A stretch of DNA of 64,000 bases from Oegoconia quadripuncta (Eukaryota > Arthropoda > Insecta > Lepidoptera > Autostichidae): assembly GCA_949316235.1 (NCBI GenBank), contig OX438749.1:13720914-13784913 (forward strand), in the 5' to 3' direction. A program made the position numbers and the translations under genes. Shown here piece after piece: positions 1-13,700 of the stretch. Position 1 is the stretch's first letter. Every line of letters starts with the position of its first letter. Below the pieces are notes generated by a model that was not told the origin of the DNA, made no database searches, and saw only the letters and a list, made by a program, of their open reading frames with translations.

Positions 1-164
1 ACCCTCTAGGGGTGAGATAGGGGTGGGGGATGATACCAAAAAGTCTATATTGGTGTCGTTATTTAGGTTTTTTGGGACGTTGATTGCGAAAATGACATTT
101 ATTTTGAAGCTAACCCCTTACGGGTTGCGATAGTGGTAGGGGTTGAAATCACAAATTCAAATTG

Positions 165-545
165 GTGTCGAAGTCGAAGAGTCAAAGTCGAAGAGTCAAT
201 GTCGAAGATTCAAATTCGAAATTCAAAGTCGAAGGCTCAATTTCGAAGGCTCAAAGTCGAAGGCTCAAAGTCGAAGGCTCAAAGTCGAAGGCTCAAAGTC
301 GAAGACTCAAAGTCGAAGGCTCAAAGTCAAAGACTCAAAGACGAAGGCTCAAAGACGAAGGCTCAAAGTCGAAGGCTCAAAGTCGAAGGCTCAAAGTCGA
401 AGGCTCAAAGTCGAAGGCTCAAAGTCGAAAGCTCAAAGTCGAAGGCTGAAAGTGGAAGGCTCAAAATCGAAGGCTCAAAGACGAAGGCTCAAAGTCGAAG
501 GCTCAAAGTCGAAGACTCAAAGTCGAAGACTCAAAGTCGAAAAGT
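165..545 (-). repeat. 14-bp satellite array, left copy
   Basis: Units of gaaggctcaaagtc on the plus strand, the complement of the array at 7526-7915 and of similar length. Apparent Lys/Ser-rich reading frames here are repeat translation. Confidence 0.93.
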
Positions 546-780
546 AAAATTCATAGTCAAAGTCATGTCAAAGCCATAGTCAAAATCATAGTCAAAGTCA
601 TAGTAAAAGTCATAGTCATAGGCAAAGTCATAGTCAAAGTCATAGTCGAAGCCATAGTCAAAGTCATAGTCAAAGTCATAGTCAAAGTCAAAGTCAAAGT
701 CGTAGTCAATGTCATAGTCGAAGTCATAGTCAAAGTCATAGTCAAAGTTTTAGTCAAAGTCATAGTCATAGTCAAAGGGG
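546..780 (-). repeat. 12-bp satellite array, left copy
   Basis: Units of atagtcaaagtc, the complement of the large array at 6412-7525 but about one fifth of its length and more mutated. Confidence 0.93.
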
Positions 781-1528
781 TGAATAGAGTTTCCAAATTT
801 GGCACGTAGGTTCCTTACGAGGTCTAGGGGAGCACTAAGAAAGGATTTTTCAAAATTCACCCTTTAATTTCACGGTGAACTTACACGGGAGCATGCCACA
901 TAGAACTGACCGTGGGAAAGTAATAAAGTGTTGATTCATGTAGTCTACGCCGACGAAGTCGCGGGCAGCTGCTAGTAATAAATATTATTACGGAAGGTGT
1001 CGATTACATAGTCGATATTTAATACAAGTAAAAAGTCATAAATAAGTAGTTTTGCCCGCACCCTGTTGACCGACTTGAAGCACGAAGTCATTGCGGCGGG
1101 AGCACTGATCTCTGGTACTGAGCCGGTTAACTGATGTCACTACTCGATCAAGTTGCATGGACCGTATGAATGACTTTTGTTTGACTTTAGCCCTTAGGTA
1201 CATTTATGTGTAATATGCGGCATGAGCCATATGTATATGACATTTATATAGTTTAGTATATTTTTTATTACTAGCACGCTAAATGTGGAATAGGTATACA
1301 GACCAACAGCGTAACAAAAATTCAAAATACATTAACATAGTGATCCTACACCAATCCCCTGCTGGATAATAAGCATCTTTCTAGGTGCGCCACAGACTCG
1401 ATTTTTGATTTTACGCATCCAGTCGCTTCATAAACGCATTCTAAAATGTTCACTTTGGTAACTTACGGAACTTCAACTTACAGAAATAAATACCGCGCTA
1501 TTTTCAACAAAGATTCTATACGACTCAC

Positions 1529-1792
1529 AATATATGGCAACGCGTCTTGTATGCCGATCGCCAGTAGCCGGCCCCAAGCGGCACCCGTCAGCAAGTTCGG
1601 TATGAAAAGTCCACTGGAGACAGCCAAGCCGAAGGTCCACGTAGACAGCAGGAAGTAGCATATCACGAAGAGCACGATCGACCACGGCTTGTAGGATCCG
1701 ATCGGATCGTGTAGGAATGAACGCACGGACGCTTCGGGAGTTTGGAACCATATCGCCGCTAAGGCGTTGTATTCGCCGTCAGCGCAGTATAG
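1529..1792 (-). CDS. ClC-7 coding exon 10 (last visible)
   Basis: Residues 434-521, from [20 protein letters not shown] through the helix containing [20 protein letters not shown] to LPYI. Acceptor tttcag, donor gtgagt after ATT. No continuation exon is visible in positions 1-1528, which are mostly repeat, so the rest of the gene lies off the left edge. Confidence 0.93.
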
Positions 1793-4700
1793 CTGAAAGC
1801 ATTTTGAAAACAAATTCGTAGGTCCTAGATGCTGTTGGGTTTTAAAATTACATGCATCAATGTAGTATTATAAAGCCTACGCCACACTGAAAAAGTGAGT
1901 AGTTCCCGCGGATAAACAAACTACACGTGTAAACGAAATTACGTAAATAAAGGACTTCCACGCGGGTGAAGCCGCAGGTATATAACAATTTTTGTAATTT
2001 CAAAAATGTACCAATGCACAAGAATAATGTTATTTAAATAATCGTTTTAAAAGTTTTAATCTATAGCTGGGTGTTTGTCCAGACTAGACTAAAATGTCCG
2101 AACACATTTGGTATCTTTGGACAAATATCTATATTTATAGAATAAAAACTTCCCAATGTCTACATTTTATTCTAAAATATCAAGTAATTCCCATATAACG
2201 ATAAACTAATACAATAGATACATACATACATAAAGTCACGTCTGTTTCCCGTAGGCGCAGACTTCCAATTGCTACGATCCTGACACATCTTCTTGCTTCA
2301 TTCCTCTCCTAAGGTTAGTCATACATACTCATCGGTTTAGGGCACTCTTATATACCCATATATTATTTTTGCACTAAATAATAGACAGTCAACCCAAAGC
2401 TATTTGGTAATAAATAAAACTAAAAATCCATAAAAACTTCTTACATAGGTTAATTGACATAAAAGCGCGTTTTTTTAAAGCGTTGTGAAGGAAAGCCAGG
2501 GATATTATCAATATCGACATAATGTATGATAAACTACATCGCGGGTAGTCATGCTACCTATACCCATGCAGGTTTGATTAGAGCTTGCTGTTTTGTGTGT
2601 TTATTTAGTTTTCAAACATCTTCAGTTTAAGGCAGGAGATGGACCCACAAATGCGTGGCTGCGGTTCTTTGCGAACAAATCTAGTGAGGTTGATGAGACG
2701 ATACCTGTAATGGCACTTTAGTGGGGTCTTCGCCGAGCGGCCGGCAGTCGTTGAGCAGAAACATCATGAGGAAACCACACGTGGCGCTCGCCGCCGCCAC
2801 GAGGCACGCTTCTACTACACGCAGCCAGGGCGACCTTATGTATCTGTATCAATAATCTTTATTGTACCGTCTTTCAAACATTTCGAAAAATAAATAGTAG
2901 ATTGTGTTACAAAGGAGCAAAATAATATCTTGAGTGCAGCAAGGGATGCAATATACGTTGAATAAGGTAAAAATAATGTTGCGGCTAAGTGAAATTTGAA
3001 AGTAAGAAGAAAGAAAGTAGGTAAGTATTTATGATTTAAAAAGTGATATTATCTTTATTATTTGTAAACGTAATTGTCAGTTTTATTAGGGACAGAGATT
3101 GTTGTACTTAGTCTTGTTTATAGTGTGCATGTTTGAAATAATCTTTGTCTGATAGTTTCCGAAAAGGACTTTGCTCTTTTTTCTATTTGTCTAATTGTTA
3201 TAGGTTTTCAACCATTATTCCCGGGATTTAGAGGTAATAGGTGCAGTAACACATATTTTTTGCTTCGGTTTTAATAATTTCACTACTTGATGAAATCATT
3301 TTTCGAAAATAAATTGCACTGTGATGTGAACTTAACTGTAGTCACGGAATAGTAATAAACATTTTTACTAAGCATTGGTGAGGGTTGCCTTCCTCTGAAG
3401 TTGACTAGGCAGATTGTACTATCGCAGAGATTTCAGTATGCCATCCCGGCTAAGTGCACAAATTTTTTTTCTAGCAAGCGAAGAAAGTAAAGCAATCCAT
3501 ATAAAGAGCCATTCACTTCACTGGATAGAGCACTCATCAATCTACTTTTTTCTGAATTTTTATATCTATCTAAAACATCCTTATAAAACTGGTATAAAGC
3601 CTGCTCTTAAGATAACAGATGAAACATTAACTTACCGTATCCGAAATACGGCCAGCTTGTAATTTATATAGTTCCATAGAGCGCCCAACAGACCCCCGAC
3701 GGCGCCGAAGAACATGAACACGGGCAGTTCATAGAACTGAAACGGAAATGGCTCCATTTTGCCTAAGTTCAGGAGACCTATGAAATACCAGACAAGTGAA
3801 ATTAGGATTTATTGAATACGGAAATTCTACAAGATAATAAGCAAGTACAGACTATGTATATACATTCAACAGTGAAAGTATAATATGATTATATTGAAGC
3901 TGTACAAAACTATGCTCGTAACATACATTCAGTGTACTAAGTATCGGGAATTTGTCAATAAAACAAAAAATACAAATTATTCATCTAAATTTATTTTATC
4001 GCCTTTAAAGTAGGCCCCATCGCTTGCAGTACAACATCTCCACCGCTTCACCCAGTCTTCCATACATTTTTCATGGGCTATTTGCGGTATGGCCTTTAGC
4101 TCATTCAGCGAATTTTCTTTTATGGCTTCTATCGACTCAAAACGTTTTCCTCGAAGTGGTAATTTTAACTTGGGAAATAAAAAAAAGTCAGACGGAGCCA
4201 TATCAGGTGAATACGGTGCTTGGTCGAGAACTGTTGTTGAATTTTTCGCTAAAAACTCTTTCACTATAATGGCTGTGTGTGATGGTGCATTATCATGGTG
4301 CAGCATCCATGAGTTGTGTTGCCACAAATCTGGACGTTTTCGGCGGATACTCTCACGCAAACGCTTCATGACGCCTAAATAATATTCTTTATTCACTGTT
4401 TCTCCCTCTGGAAGGAATTCGGAGTGAACCACACCACGGTAGTCAAAAAAAACTGTCAGCATCACCTTGATTTTGGAGCGACTTTGCCGCGGTTTTTTGG
4501 GTTTCGGCTCGTTTTCGAGACGCCATTCTGAAGACTGTTGGCTTGTTTGCATGTCGTACTCATAAACCCATGTCTCGTCGCCAGTTATTATACGTTTCAT
4601 AAAGGTCGGATCCGTAGAAGCTCGGGAAACCATGTCTTCAGCGACATGCTTTCGCTGCGCTTTTTGAACAAAATTGAGCTCTTTTGGAACTAGTCGAGCG

Positions 4701-7700
4701 GCGACGCGTTTCATGCCTAAAATGTCAATGAGAATGTTGTGGACGGACTTAAAAGATATGTTCACCCCACTAGCCAACTCTCTCAGACTCATACGTCGAT
4801 TTTCGAGCACTAGCTTCTTGATTCTGTCGATGTTTTCTTTGGTCGTAGCGGTTGAAGGTCTACCAGAACGAGGCAAGTCTACTACTACTTCTCGGCCTTC
4901 TTTAAAAGCCTTATACCATTCATAAGCCCTTGTTTTCGATATACACGATTCGCCGTAGGTATTTCGCAACATTTTTAGTGATTCACCACATGAAATATCA
5001 TTTGAAACACAAAATTTAAGGCACACTCTTTGTTCAACAATATTTTCCATTGTAAAAATCGCCGAGGACTCAAAACTATGACCAACAAAAAGTGTAGTTT
5101 AAAACAAATTAAATGACAGATCCCGCTCAAATTTTGCGCGCTAAATCAGTACAGTGCTACCAACATGCAGTAAAAAAATTAGAACGACCTCTTTTACGCG
5201 GGTCTTTTTATTGACATATTCCCGATACTTTTTACACAGAGTAGTACAACTTAACACCAGAGGCGTGCACAGCGATTTGTCACAGGGTAGGCAGAATGAT
5301 AAAATTTGCTATTAAATGAGAAAATAGCAATAAAATATAGCAAACTTCGCAACTGTTTAGAATATTTATGTTCACATCATCAGTATGAATCAGCTGTCAC
5401 AATGCTTCTAAGAAAGTTTTACAACCACCTCAATATCTGAACTAAGTATTGAATTTTGATATAATTTATAGTACAGTTTAATAAATTGTTCATCTTGTAT
5501 ACCTGAAGGCAATAGCCTATTTATTGTAAGCAGTGCCCCTGTATGAAAGGCATGCCACTGCTTATCACTATGGAACTCAATTTTTGTGCTATGACCAATG
5601 ACCATGCATTTTATGAAATTATTGTCGGCAGGTATGCATTTTTAGGGAAAATTCAATACAAATTCAAAACTCAAAATAGATTCGAGTATATGCCATTCCC
5701 AGACTCGCTCAAATGAGAGTCAGTGTTGAAGGACATGATATGCATTATCGACCGACATATTAGATACTAGCAGCTGCCCGCGACTTCGTCCGCGTAGACT
5801 ACATGAATCAAAACTTTATTACTTTCCCACGGGAATACATTCAGCAGAAAAATTACCATGTAGAGTTTATCTCAAACAGGAAAAGACCCTGGGCAGATAA
5901 CAGGTATGTGGAACCATGTTAGTGTTTTGCCAGGTAAATGAATTAAGACAGGGATCCATTAAAAGACCTTTCTGAAAAATTCTGGTTTATATTTATTAAA
6001 GTACTTCCTTATAAACAACATGTTGTCCAATATAGACTTTTTTGGTAGCAACCCCCACCCCTATCTCAACCCTAGAGGGTTAACTTAAAATAAATGTCAT
6101 TTTCATAATCAAGATCCCATAAAACCTAAATAACGACACCAATATCGATTTTATGGTTAACCCCCATTTCACAACCCAGGGGGTTGTTTATCGATAAATC
6201 TCAAAACACGTATTAGCTTATTTGTTCCTAGGAGTCCTCTTGCGAAGTTTCGAGTCGAAAATAGTCGAAATGTCCAAGTTATACTGTTTCTTTATACAAA
6301 CTTCCCACCCCTGTTTCACCCCCTTAAAGGGTGAATTTTGAAAAATCCTTTCTTAGTGCTCCCCTAGACCTCGTAAGGAACCTACGTGCCAAATTTGGAA
6401 ACTCTATTCACCCCTTTGACTATGACTATGACGTTGACTAAAACTTTGACTATGACTTTGACTATGACTTCGACTATGACATTGACTACGACTTTGACTT
6501 TGACTATGACTTTGACTATGACTTTGACTATGACTTTGACTATGACTTTGACTATGACTTTGACTATGACTTTGACTTTGACTATGACTTTGACTATGAC
6601 TTTGACTATGACTTTGACTATGACTTTGACTATGACTATGACTATGACTTTGACTATGACTTTGACTATGACTATGACTTTGACTATGACTTTGACTATG
6701 ACTTTGACTATGACTTTGACTATGACTTTGACTTTGACTATGACTTTGACATTGACTATGACTTCGACTATGACTTCGCCTATGACTTCGCCTATGACTA
6801 TGATTTTGACTATGACTTTGACTATGACTTTGACTATGACTTTGACTATGACTTTGACTATGACTTTGACTATGACTTTGACTATGACTTTGACTATGAC
6901 TTTGACTATGACTTTGACTATGACTTTGACTATGACTATGACTATGACTATGACTTTGACTATGACTTTGACTATGACTTTGACTATGACTTTGACTATG
7001 ACTTTGTCTATGACTTTGACTATGACTTTGACTTTGACTATGACTTTGACTTCGACTATGACTTCGCCTATGACTTCGCCTATGACTATGATTTTGACTA
7101 TGACTTTGACTATGACTTTGACTATGACTTTGACTATGACTTTGACTATGACTTTGACTATGACTTTGACTATGACTTTGACTATGACTTTGACTATGAC
7201 TTTGACTATGACTTTGACTATGACTTTGACTATGACTTTGACTATGACTTTGACTATGACTTTGACTATGACTTTGACTATGACTTTGACTATGACTTTG
7301 ACTATGACTTTGACTATGACTTTGACTATGACTTTGACTATGACTTTGACTATGACTTTGACTATGACTTTGACTATGACTTTGACTATGACTTTGACTA
7401 TGACTTTGACTATGACTTTGACTATGACTATGACTTTGACTATGACTATGACTATGACTTTGACTATGACTTTGACTATGACTTTGACTATGATTTTGAC
7501 TATGACTTTGACATGACTTTGACTATGAATTTTACTTTTCGACTTTGAGTCTTCGACTATGAGTCTTCGACTATGAGTCTTCGACTATGAGTCTTCGACT
7601 TTGAGCCTTCGACTTTGAGCCTTCGTCTTTGAGCCTTCGATTTTGAGCCTTCGACTTTGAGCCTTCGACTTTGAGCTTTCGACTTTGAGCCTTCGACTTT

Positions 7701-10700
7701 CAGCCTTCGACTTCGAGCCTTCGAATTTGAGCCTTCGTCTTTGAGCCTTTGACTTTGAGCCTTCGACTTTGAGTCTTCGACTTTGAGCCTTCGACTTTTG
7801 AGCCTTCGACTTTGAGCCTTCGACTTTGTGCCTTCGAATTTGAGCCTTCGACTTTGAGCCTTCGACTTTGAATTTCGAGTTTCAATCTTCGACATTGACT
7901 CTTCGACTTCGACACCAATTTGAATTTGTGATTTCAACCCCTACCACTATCGCAACCCGTAAGGGGTTAGCTTCAAAATAAATGTCATTTTCGCAATCAA
8001 CGTCCCAAAAAACCTAAATAACGACACCAATTTGAATTTGTGATTTCAACCCCTACCACTATCGCAACCCGTAAGGGGTTGGCTTAAAATAAATGTCATT
8101 TTCATAATCAACATCCCAAAAAACCTAAATAACGACACCAATATCGATTTTATGGTTTCAACCCCCATTTCACACCACAGGGGGCTGTTTTTCGAAAAAT
8201 CTCAACTCACCCTTGTCTCATTCTCTAACCCCAAGGAGTTAGCTTCAAAACAAATGGCATTTTCGTAATCAACGTCCCAAAAAACCTAAATAATGACACC
8301 AATATTGACTTTTTTGGTATCAATCCCCACCCCTATCTCAACCCTAGAGGGTTAACTTAAAATAAATGTCATATTCATAATCAACATCCCATAAAATCTA
8401 AATAACGACACCATTATCGATTATATGGTTTTAACCTCCATTTCACACCCCAGGGGGTTGTCCAATATAGACTTTTTTGGTAGCAACCCCCACCCCTATC
8501 TCAACCCTAGAGGGTTAACTTAAAATAAATGTCATTTTCATAATCAACATCCCATAAAACCTAAATAACGACACCAATATCGTTTTTATGGTTTTAACCC
8601 CCATTTCACAACCCAGGGGGTTGTTTATCGATAAATCTCAAAACACGTATTAGCTTATTTGTTCCTAGGAGTACTCTTGCGAAGTTTCGAGTCGAAAATA
8701 GTCGAAATGTCCAAGTTATACTGTTTCTTCATACAAACTTCCCACCCCTGTTTCACCCCCTTACAGGGTGAATTTTGAAAAATCCTTTCTTAGTGCTCCC
8801 CTAGACCTCGTAAGGAACCTACGTGCAGAATTTGGAAACTCTAGACCCAGTGGTTTGGCCTGTGCGTTGATATGTCAGTCAGTCAGTCAGTCAGTCAGTC
8901 AGTTTCTTCCTTTATATATTTAGATATCGGTTGTACTCTTTAGAGAATTAGTGTTTCTGTGGTGACGTCATTCGTATAGAAATGAATTACCGGAACGACA
9001 GTGAAAATGTTCTTTACTTCGTACGATACAAAAATTATCACTTGAAATCTCCAGAGAACAATGAAACTCGAGGTTTTTTTTTAATCAAGAAGGTATTAAA
9101 CAGTGGATGTTTGTGAAAATTAAATATTTGTGTGATGCACAACACAAAGTCTGACTTCAATGGGAATGGACTCAATGCCAACTGTAAATTCGAACAAATC
9201 ACAAATTCGACGAATGGCTAAAGAGATGACGATGAATTCGTTGCCTGAAGTTGGACAATAAGGCCGCAGGTCCACGTTTGTTGTTATTTAAGTAATCTGT
9301 AATTTTATAGTAGCTCTTATCTTCTGATTCTGAATATCTCCGAATAATATGGAGTTTATAGATATACAATACAGGCAAAACGTGTATAAGGTGACTTCAT
9401 ACCTGGATAACTCAGCTCTCCTGGATGGCCATGGTATGCAGACAGTGCAACGTTCAGCGTGAAGGTCGACACAACAGTTCCAAAGAACGTCCGCCATGTT
9501 AACGCTTGGTTCCAAAAACTCGTGCCTTCTTCTAGGGAGAATAGTACTCCACCTACGAATGAGATACATTATATCAATTTGGGTCTATATCAGCACGGGA
9601 AAGCAACTAAGTGCCACTCTAGCAGGCGCGACATTGTGCCCATAGAAATTAATTCCGTGCCCATAGGAAGAAATATTATGCAGATATGTTGCCGTCGAGA
9701 TAGCCGTGAGAACTCGGGCCAATCATGTGACGCAATCTTTTTTACTCCGTCAAGAACTGTCTATGAAATGACAATTTGATACAAGACAAACTTCTTAGCA
9801 GAATTACTACAATGTAGTAGTTGCCATTAGTTAAAAAAGTGAAGTGAACATTGTCGAGTCGTATTCTGTCTTCTCATACACGTTGTGCTAGCACTGCTGT
9901 GCTAATATAATCTTGTGTCACTTTACTTTGATGTCGTAAAACATCAAGAAATATAAAATTACAAGTAATTGAAGGGCAGAAGTGTCCTATATTCGACTGC
10001 AGACTTCCGTAAAAGTGCCACGAGAGGGGAAGAGTATTTCCCAGAAGTGGCTTACAATTTAAATGTTCACGATAGTAATAAATCTCACCAATGGGTGCTC
10101 CAAACGCAGCGGAGACTCCAGCAGCGGCGCCGGCCGACACAAAATCTCTTTTCTCATGATCTTCACGGAAGTATTGGAATATTTTAAAATCTTTATTGAA
10201 TGTGGTACTCTTTCCTTGCGATATACCCGCTGCGACCACCGCACCGCTGTGTATCATAGGACCTTCCTAAAATTAACGACAAATTGTAGTCGTTGACAAT
10301 TGTCTGTCAAAAGTCTGTCAGAATGGTGGTATTCAACATGCGTCAGTAATAAGTAAAAGGACAAATTACATTTATTATGAACACAGTACACCATCTGTCA
10401 TGTTTAGGTTGTGATGTACTTGTATGTTTAGTTAATTGCGGTGAGAGACTTCAATATGACTAACCTTGCCACCTGCGAGCCCTCCGACTACAGCAGTTAT
10501 TACACCAATAGTTTTTACAAATAGAGTCTTGATTCGTACCACTCTCGGCACTTTGACGCCGTTTAAATAACACTTCACTTGTGGAATCCCACTACCCGCT
10601 GCTACTGGCTGCAAATAAATAAAATACACACCGTTAATCTATCAAGGACCTTACCGATACTGCAAGGTATGTGAACTACAAAGTTGACTGGTGTGATCTT

Positions 10701-13700
10701 TTATGAAATTGTTTACCATTACTTTTATGGATATTTTTACCGTAAGGAAAAAAATATAGAACGTATTGGCATGGGTAGTTTAATTAATTTATCAGAACTT
10801 ATGAGAAGAACTTTATTAAAACAGAAAAAATCAGAACTTCTCCACATAATTACATCGTTAAATAAATAAAGAAAGGTTGGAGAAAATATAAGTTCCAAAT
10901 AAATTTGGCATGACAGGAACCCTAACAATCACACAAGTCGCATATCAATTTCCGGCCGGCGGGTGCGTTTTTGAAAAAATAAAATTAAACTACTTATGCC
11001 AATAACTTCTGTTTTAGGTTTCGCTTACCTAATAGGCCCTATTTTTTTCCTTACGGTAAAGAAACTCATCCGGTATACTGTTACTTAAAATGCATCTATC
11101 ATATAAACCTTCCGGAAGAAAATCTTTAAATGATAGGATGATAGTGACAACCGTATCATAATCAAGCGTTTACAAACAAACAAACTTCTTGCAGTGTGGG
11201 GCTCGTCGACGTTTTCTTATACATCGACCTTGCTTCGCTACGACATGCTATCATGAGTAATTTTGGGCAACTACTGATTTAAAGCACTTGTGGTGCATTC
11301 GTTTTCGATTAACGAATTTAAGCAATGTCTGGCGCAGTCAGTCCTTGGATGGGTGACCACTGACCACTAGTGGCATTTTAATGCGAGTGTTCCGTGCTTC
11401 GGAAGACACGTTGAATAGTTAGTCCCGGTTGTTTTCAATTGAAGGCAGTCAAGTCGGTGGCCTACAGGGTTGGCTTAAAAGCACTGGCTGTCAGGTTGCC
11501 ACTATAGTCTGAAATAAATCCACCAAACCGCTCTGGGCCCGCGTGGTGGACTATGGCCCATACTCTCTCCCAGTGAGAGAAGGCTGTGCCCCAATGGTGA
11601 GGATGTGTAAGACTTATTGATGATTTAGTCGCAAACTTGACGCCTGGCAGCACCTCGTCGTAGAATATAAAAAAATCAGGAGCACCACGAGTTAAAATAC
11701 GATAAGTTATTATTTATAGTTATTATTATCAACATAGAACAAATAAATATTTAACTATAAATTAAATAAATACATTTCCATAAATAAAAGAAAATGTTGA
11801 GTTCAAATTTCTTACCTCGACATATGCAACCAATACTGAACCAATAAATACAATTGCAATATTTGACAACACCCACAACAAGTACGGAATGTATAATCTG
11901 TCCTGTAATACATATTTGTCTACAGCTGTATAAATATTAAGTTAAGGAAATGTTGCAATTTTACCATCACCATCTTACGTCTACCGCCAACACGGAAATG
12001 TTGAGTTTCGACTGTTGGAGGTAAGAATTAAGATTGCGAGTTAATAGGAAACACAATAATTAGCTAGGCTCATACTATAATATTGATACATAAATATTTA
12101 TAATACACATCAATGGCTAAGGATGAAATGTCAGGGTTCCACTGAGCTATATGTATACCTAGTCTACCTATTAAACCAATCAGCCATCAAAGTTTATGTC
12201 TTATTTTTTTGACAATCGGTGTCTCTTGAGCTAATAGTAACTCAGTCAAACTGCTAAGCCACGCAACAAATACAGTACAGGCAGCTTTGACATCACGGGA
12301 TACATTCGTATAAACCACCTGTTTTATACCGTTTTTTTTAATCGTAAGGGAAAAATAGGTCAAAGTCAAAAATGGTTTATTTTGTAGGTGCACAGGGTAC
12401 ACTTAAAAATAGATTTAACATTTTTTTAAGATACTGCTTGTTCAAAAAGCAATTTTCTCCTGAGAAGAACAAGCAAGAAAAAAAGGAACAATTTTCATTA
12501 TTAATTGTGAAATATATGGGCAGGACGGCAAAATTTATAATTATTGCTTATAGGTATAACACAATACCTATAAGCGTGCACATTAAAATACATGACTTTT
12601 GATTTGATTACATATTTTCACAATTTTCAGGAAAACGATACAAGCTAGACCAAAATAATGAAAGACTGAATTAGTTGTTAACAAATTACCTACAAATAAG
12701 TACTTCCATTCATTTTGAAACGAGTTATAGTTTCCAAGCTATGATGCGTCACTGCAAATTTATAACCAGCAAATAATCACAAGAGCTAAGCTGTCCCGGT
12801 ACTATAGGTATCGAGGATAATCTAGCCCTGAAACTGCTGAAGGACAAGAAGGCGCCGGGCGATGACGGAATCACTGCGAAGCTTCTCAAAGTGGGTGGAA
12901 CACCAGTACCTAAAGTCCTTCAGAAGCTTTTCAAATCGTTTTTAAACACGTAGGTTTGATGACTTCCAGCCTCCCGATCAAGCCGGTTTCCGGAAAGGCT
13001 TATACAGAGTGAAATTTAATTCGTATAATTCTTGTTTACTGGTGACTCCACTGGTGATTACAAAAACAACGGTGTCGTATTGATAATCGGTACATTGAAG
13101 TGTTTGTACAATAATGCCACTATGTCAGTCCGAGTACAGGAACAGAGCACAACGGCGATTCCACTGCAGAGAAGCCTGAGGCAGGGAGATGTTATCTCTC
13201 CGAAACTTTTCACTGTCGCACTGCCTTCAAACTTCAGGAATGGCAAGTATATCACTCACCTTCAGTATGTCACCGACATTGTAGTCATGGTAAAATCGTA
13301 GGAAGACCACAGCACTATGCTCGAGGACTCAATCGAGTATCTCAACAAGTGGGACTTAAAATGAACATTGACCAAACGAAAATTATGGCGAATGTCCAGT
13401 CGTGCCCACGCCAATATCAGTTGGGAACTCCATTCTCAAAGTTGTAAGCGAGTATGTCTAATTAGGACAAGAAATTCGACTAGACAGGTCCAAGTTCTAG
13501 AAAGAGGCCAAAAGAATCCAACTCGAATGGGGGCAGCGTTCAGAAAACTGCGCAGTTTTGTCATCCAAAATACCTCAGTGTTTGAAGACGAAATCTTTAA
13601 TCAATATGTGCTACCAGAGATGACTAATGGCACTGAAACGTGATCTCTCACTATGAGCCTCTTAAGAAAGTCCGAAGTCACGTTACGAGCTATGGAAAGG

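Larger units (their letters stand above)
1..973 (-). mobile_element. Satellite-bearing dispersed repeat element, left copy (cut by the window edge)
   Basis: Reverse complement of the right copy. It has the same cgacgaagtcgcgggcagct terminus near 973, the same block ending gtgaattttgaaaaatcc and the same 12- and 14-bp arrays, but much shorter (about 230 and 380 bp). Confidence 0.65.
5767..8932 (+). mobile_element. Satellite-bearing dispersed repeat element, right copy
   Basis: Starts ctagcagctgcccgcgactt, a stretch common in lepidopteran dispersed repeats, and ends with a (CAGT)n run and tttatatatttagat. Inside are several copies of a roughly 110-bp unit (aaaataaatgtcatttt near 6092, 7977, 8087, 8355 and 8525) plus the 12- and 14-bp arrays. 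No protein is encoded. The mobilising system is unknown. It lies in an intron of the ClC-7 gene. Confidence 0.65.

Noticed and set aside
133..579. Three overlapping Lys/Ser-rich open frames
   Set aside because: They are three frames through the 14-bp array and cannot all be genes; the same occurs on the minus strand at 7557-7937.
6386..7516. 376-codon open frame of MTLT-type repeats
   Set aside because: It is the translation of the 12-bp satellite, which is open in several frames because its period is a multiple of three; no domain and no codon bias.
6412..7915. CRISPR-like array of short repeats
   Set aside because: There are no spacers: units are directly adjacent, and the sequence is eukaryotic.
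11816..11902. ClC-7 exon 4 starting at 11902
   Set aside because: That acceptor gives the wrong phase with exon 3; the acceptor at 11926 keeps the frame and adds conserved residues.
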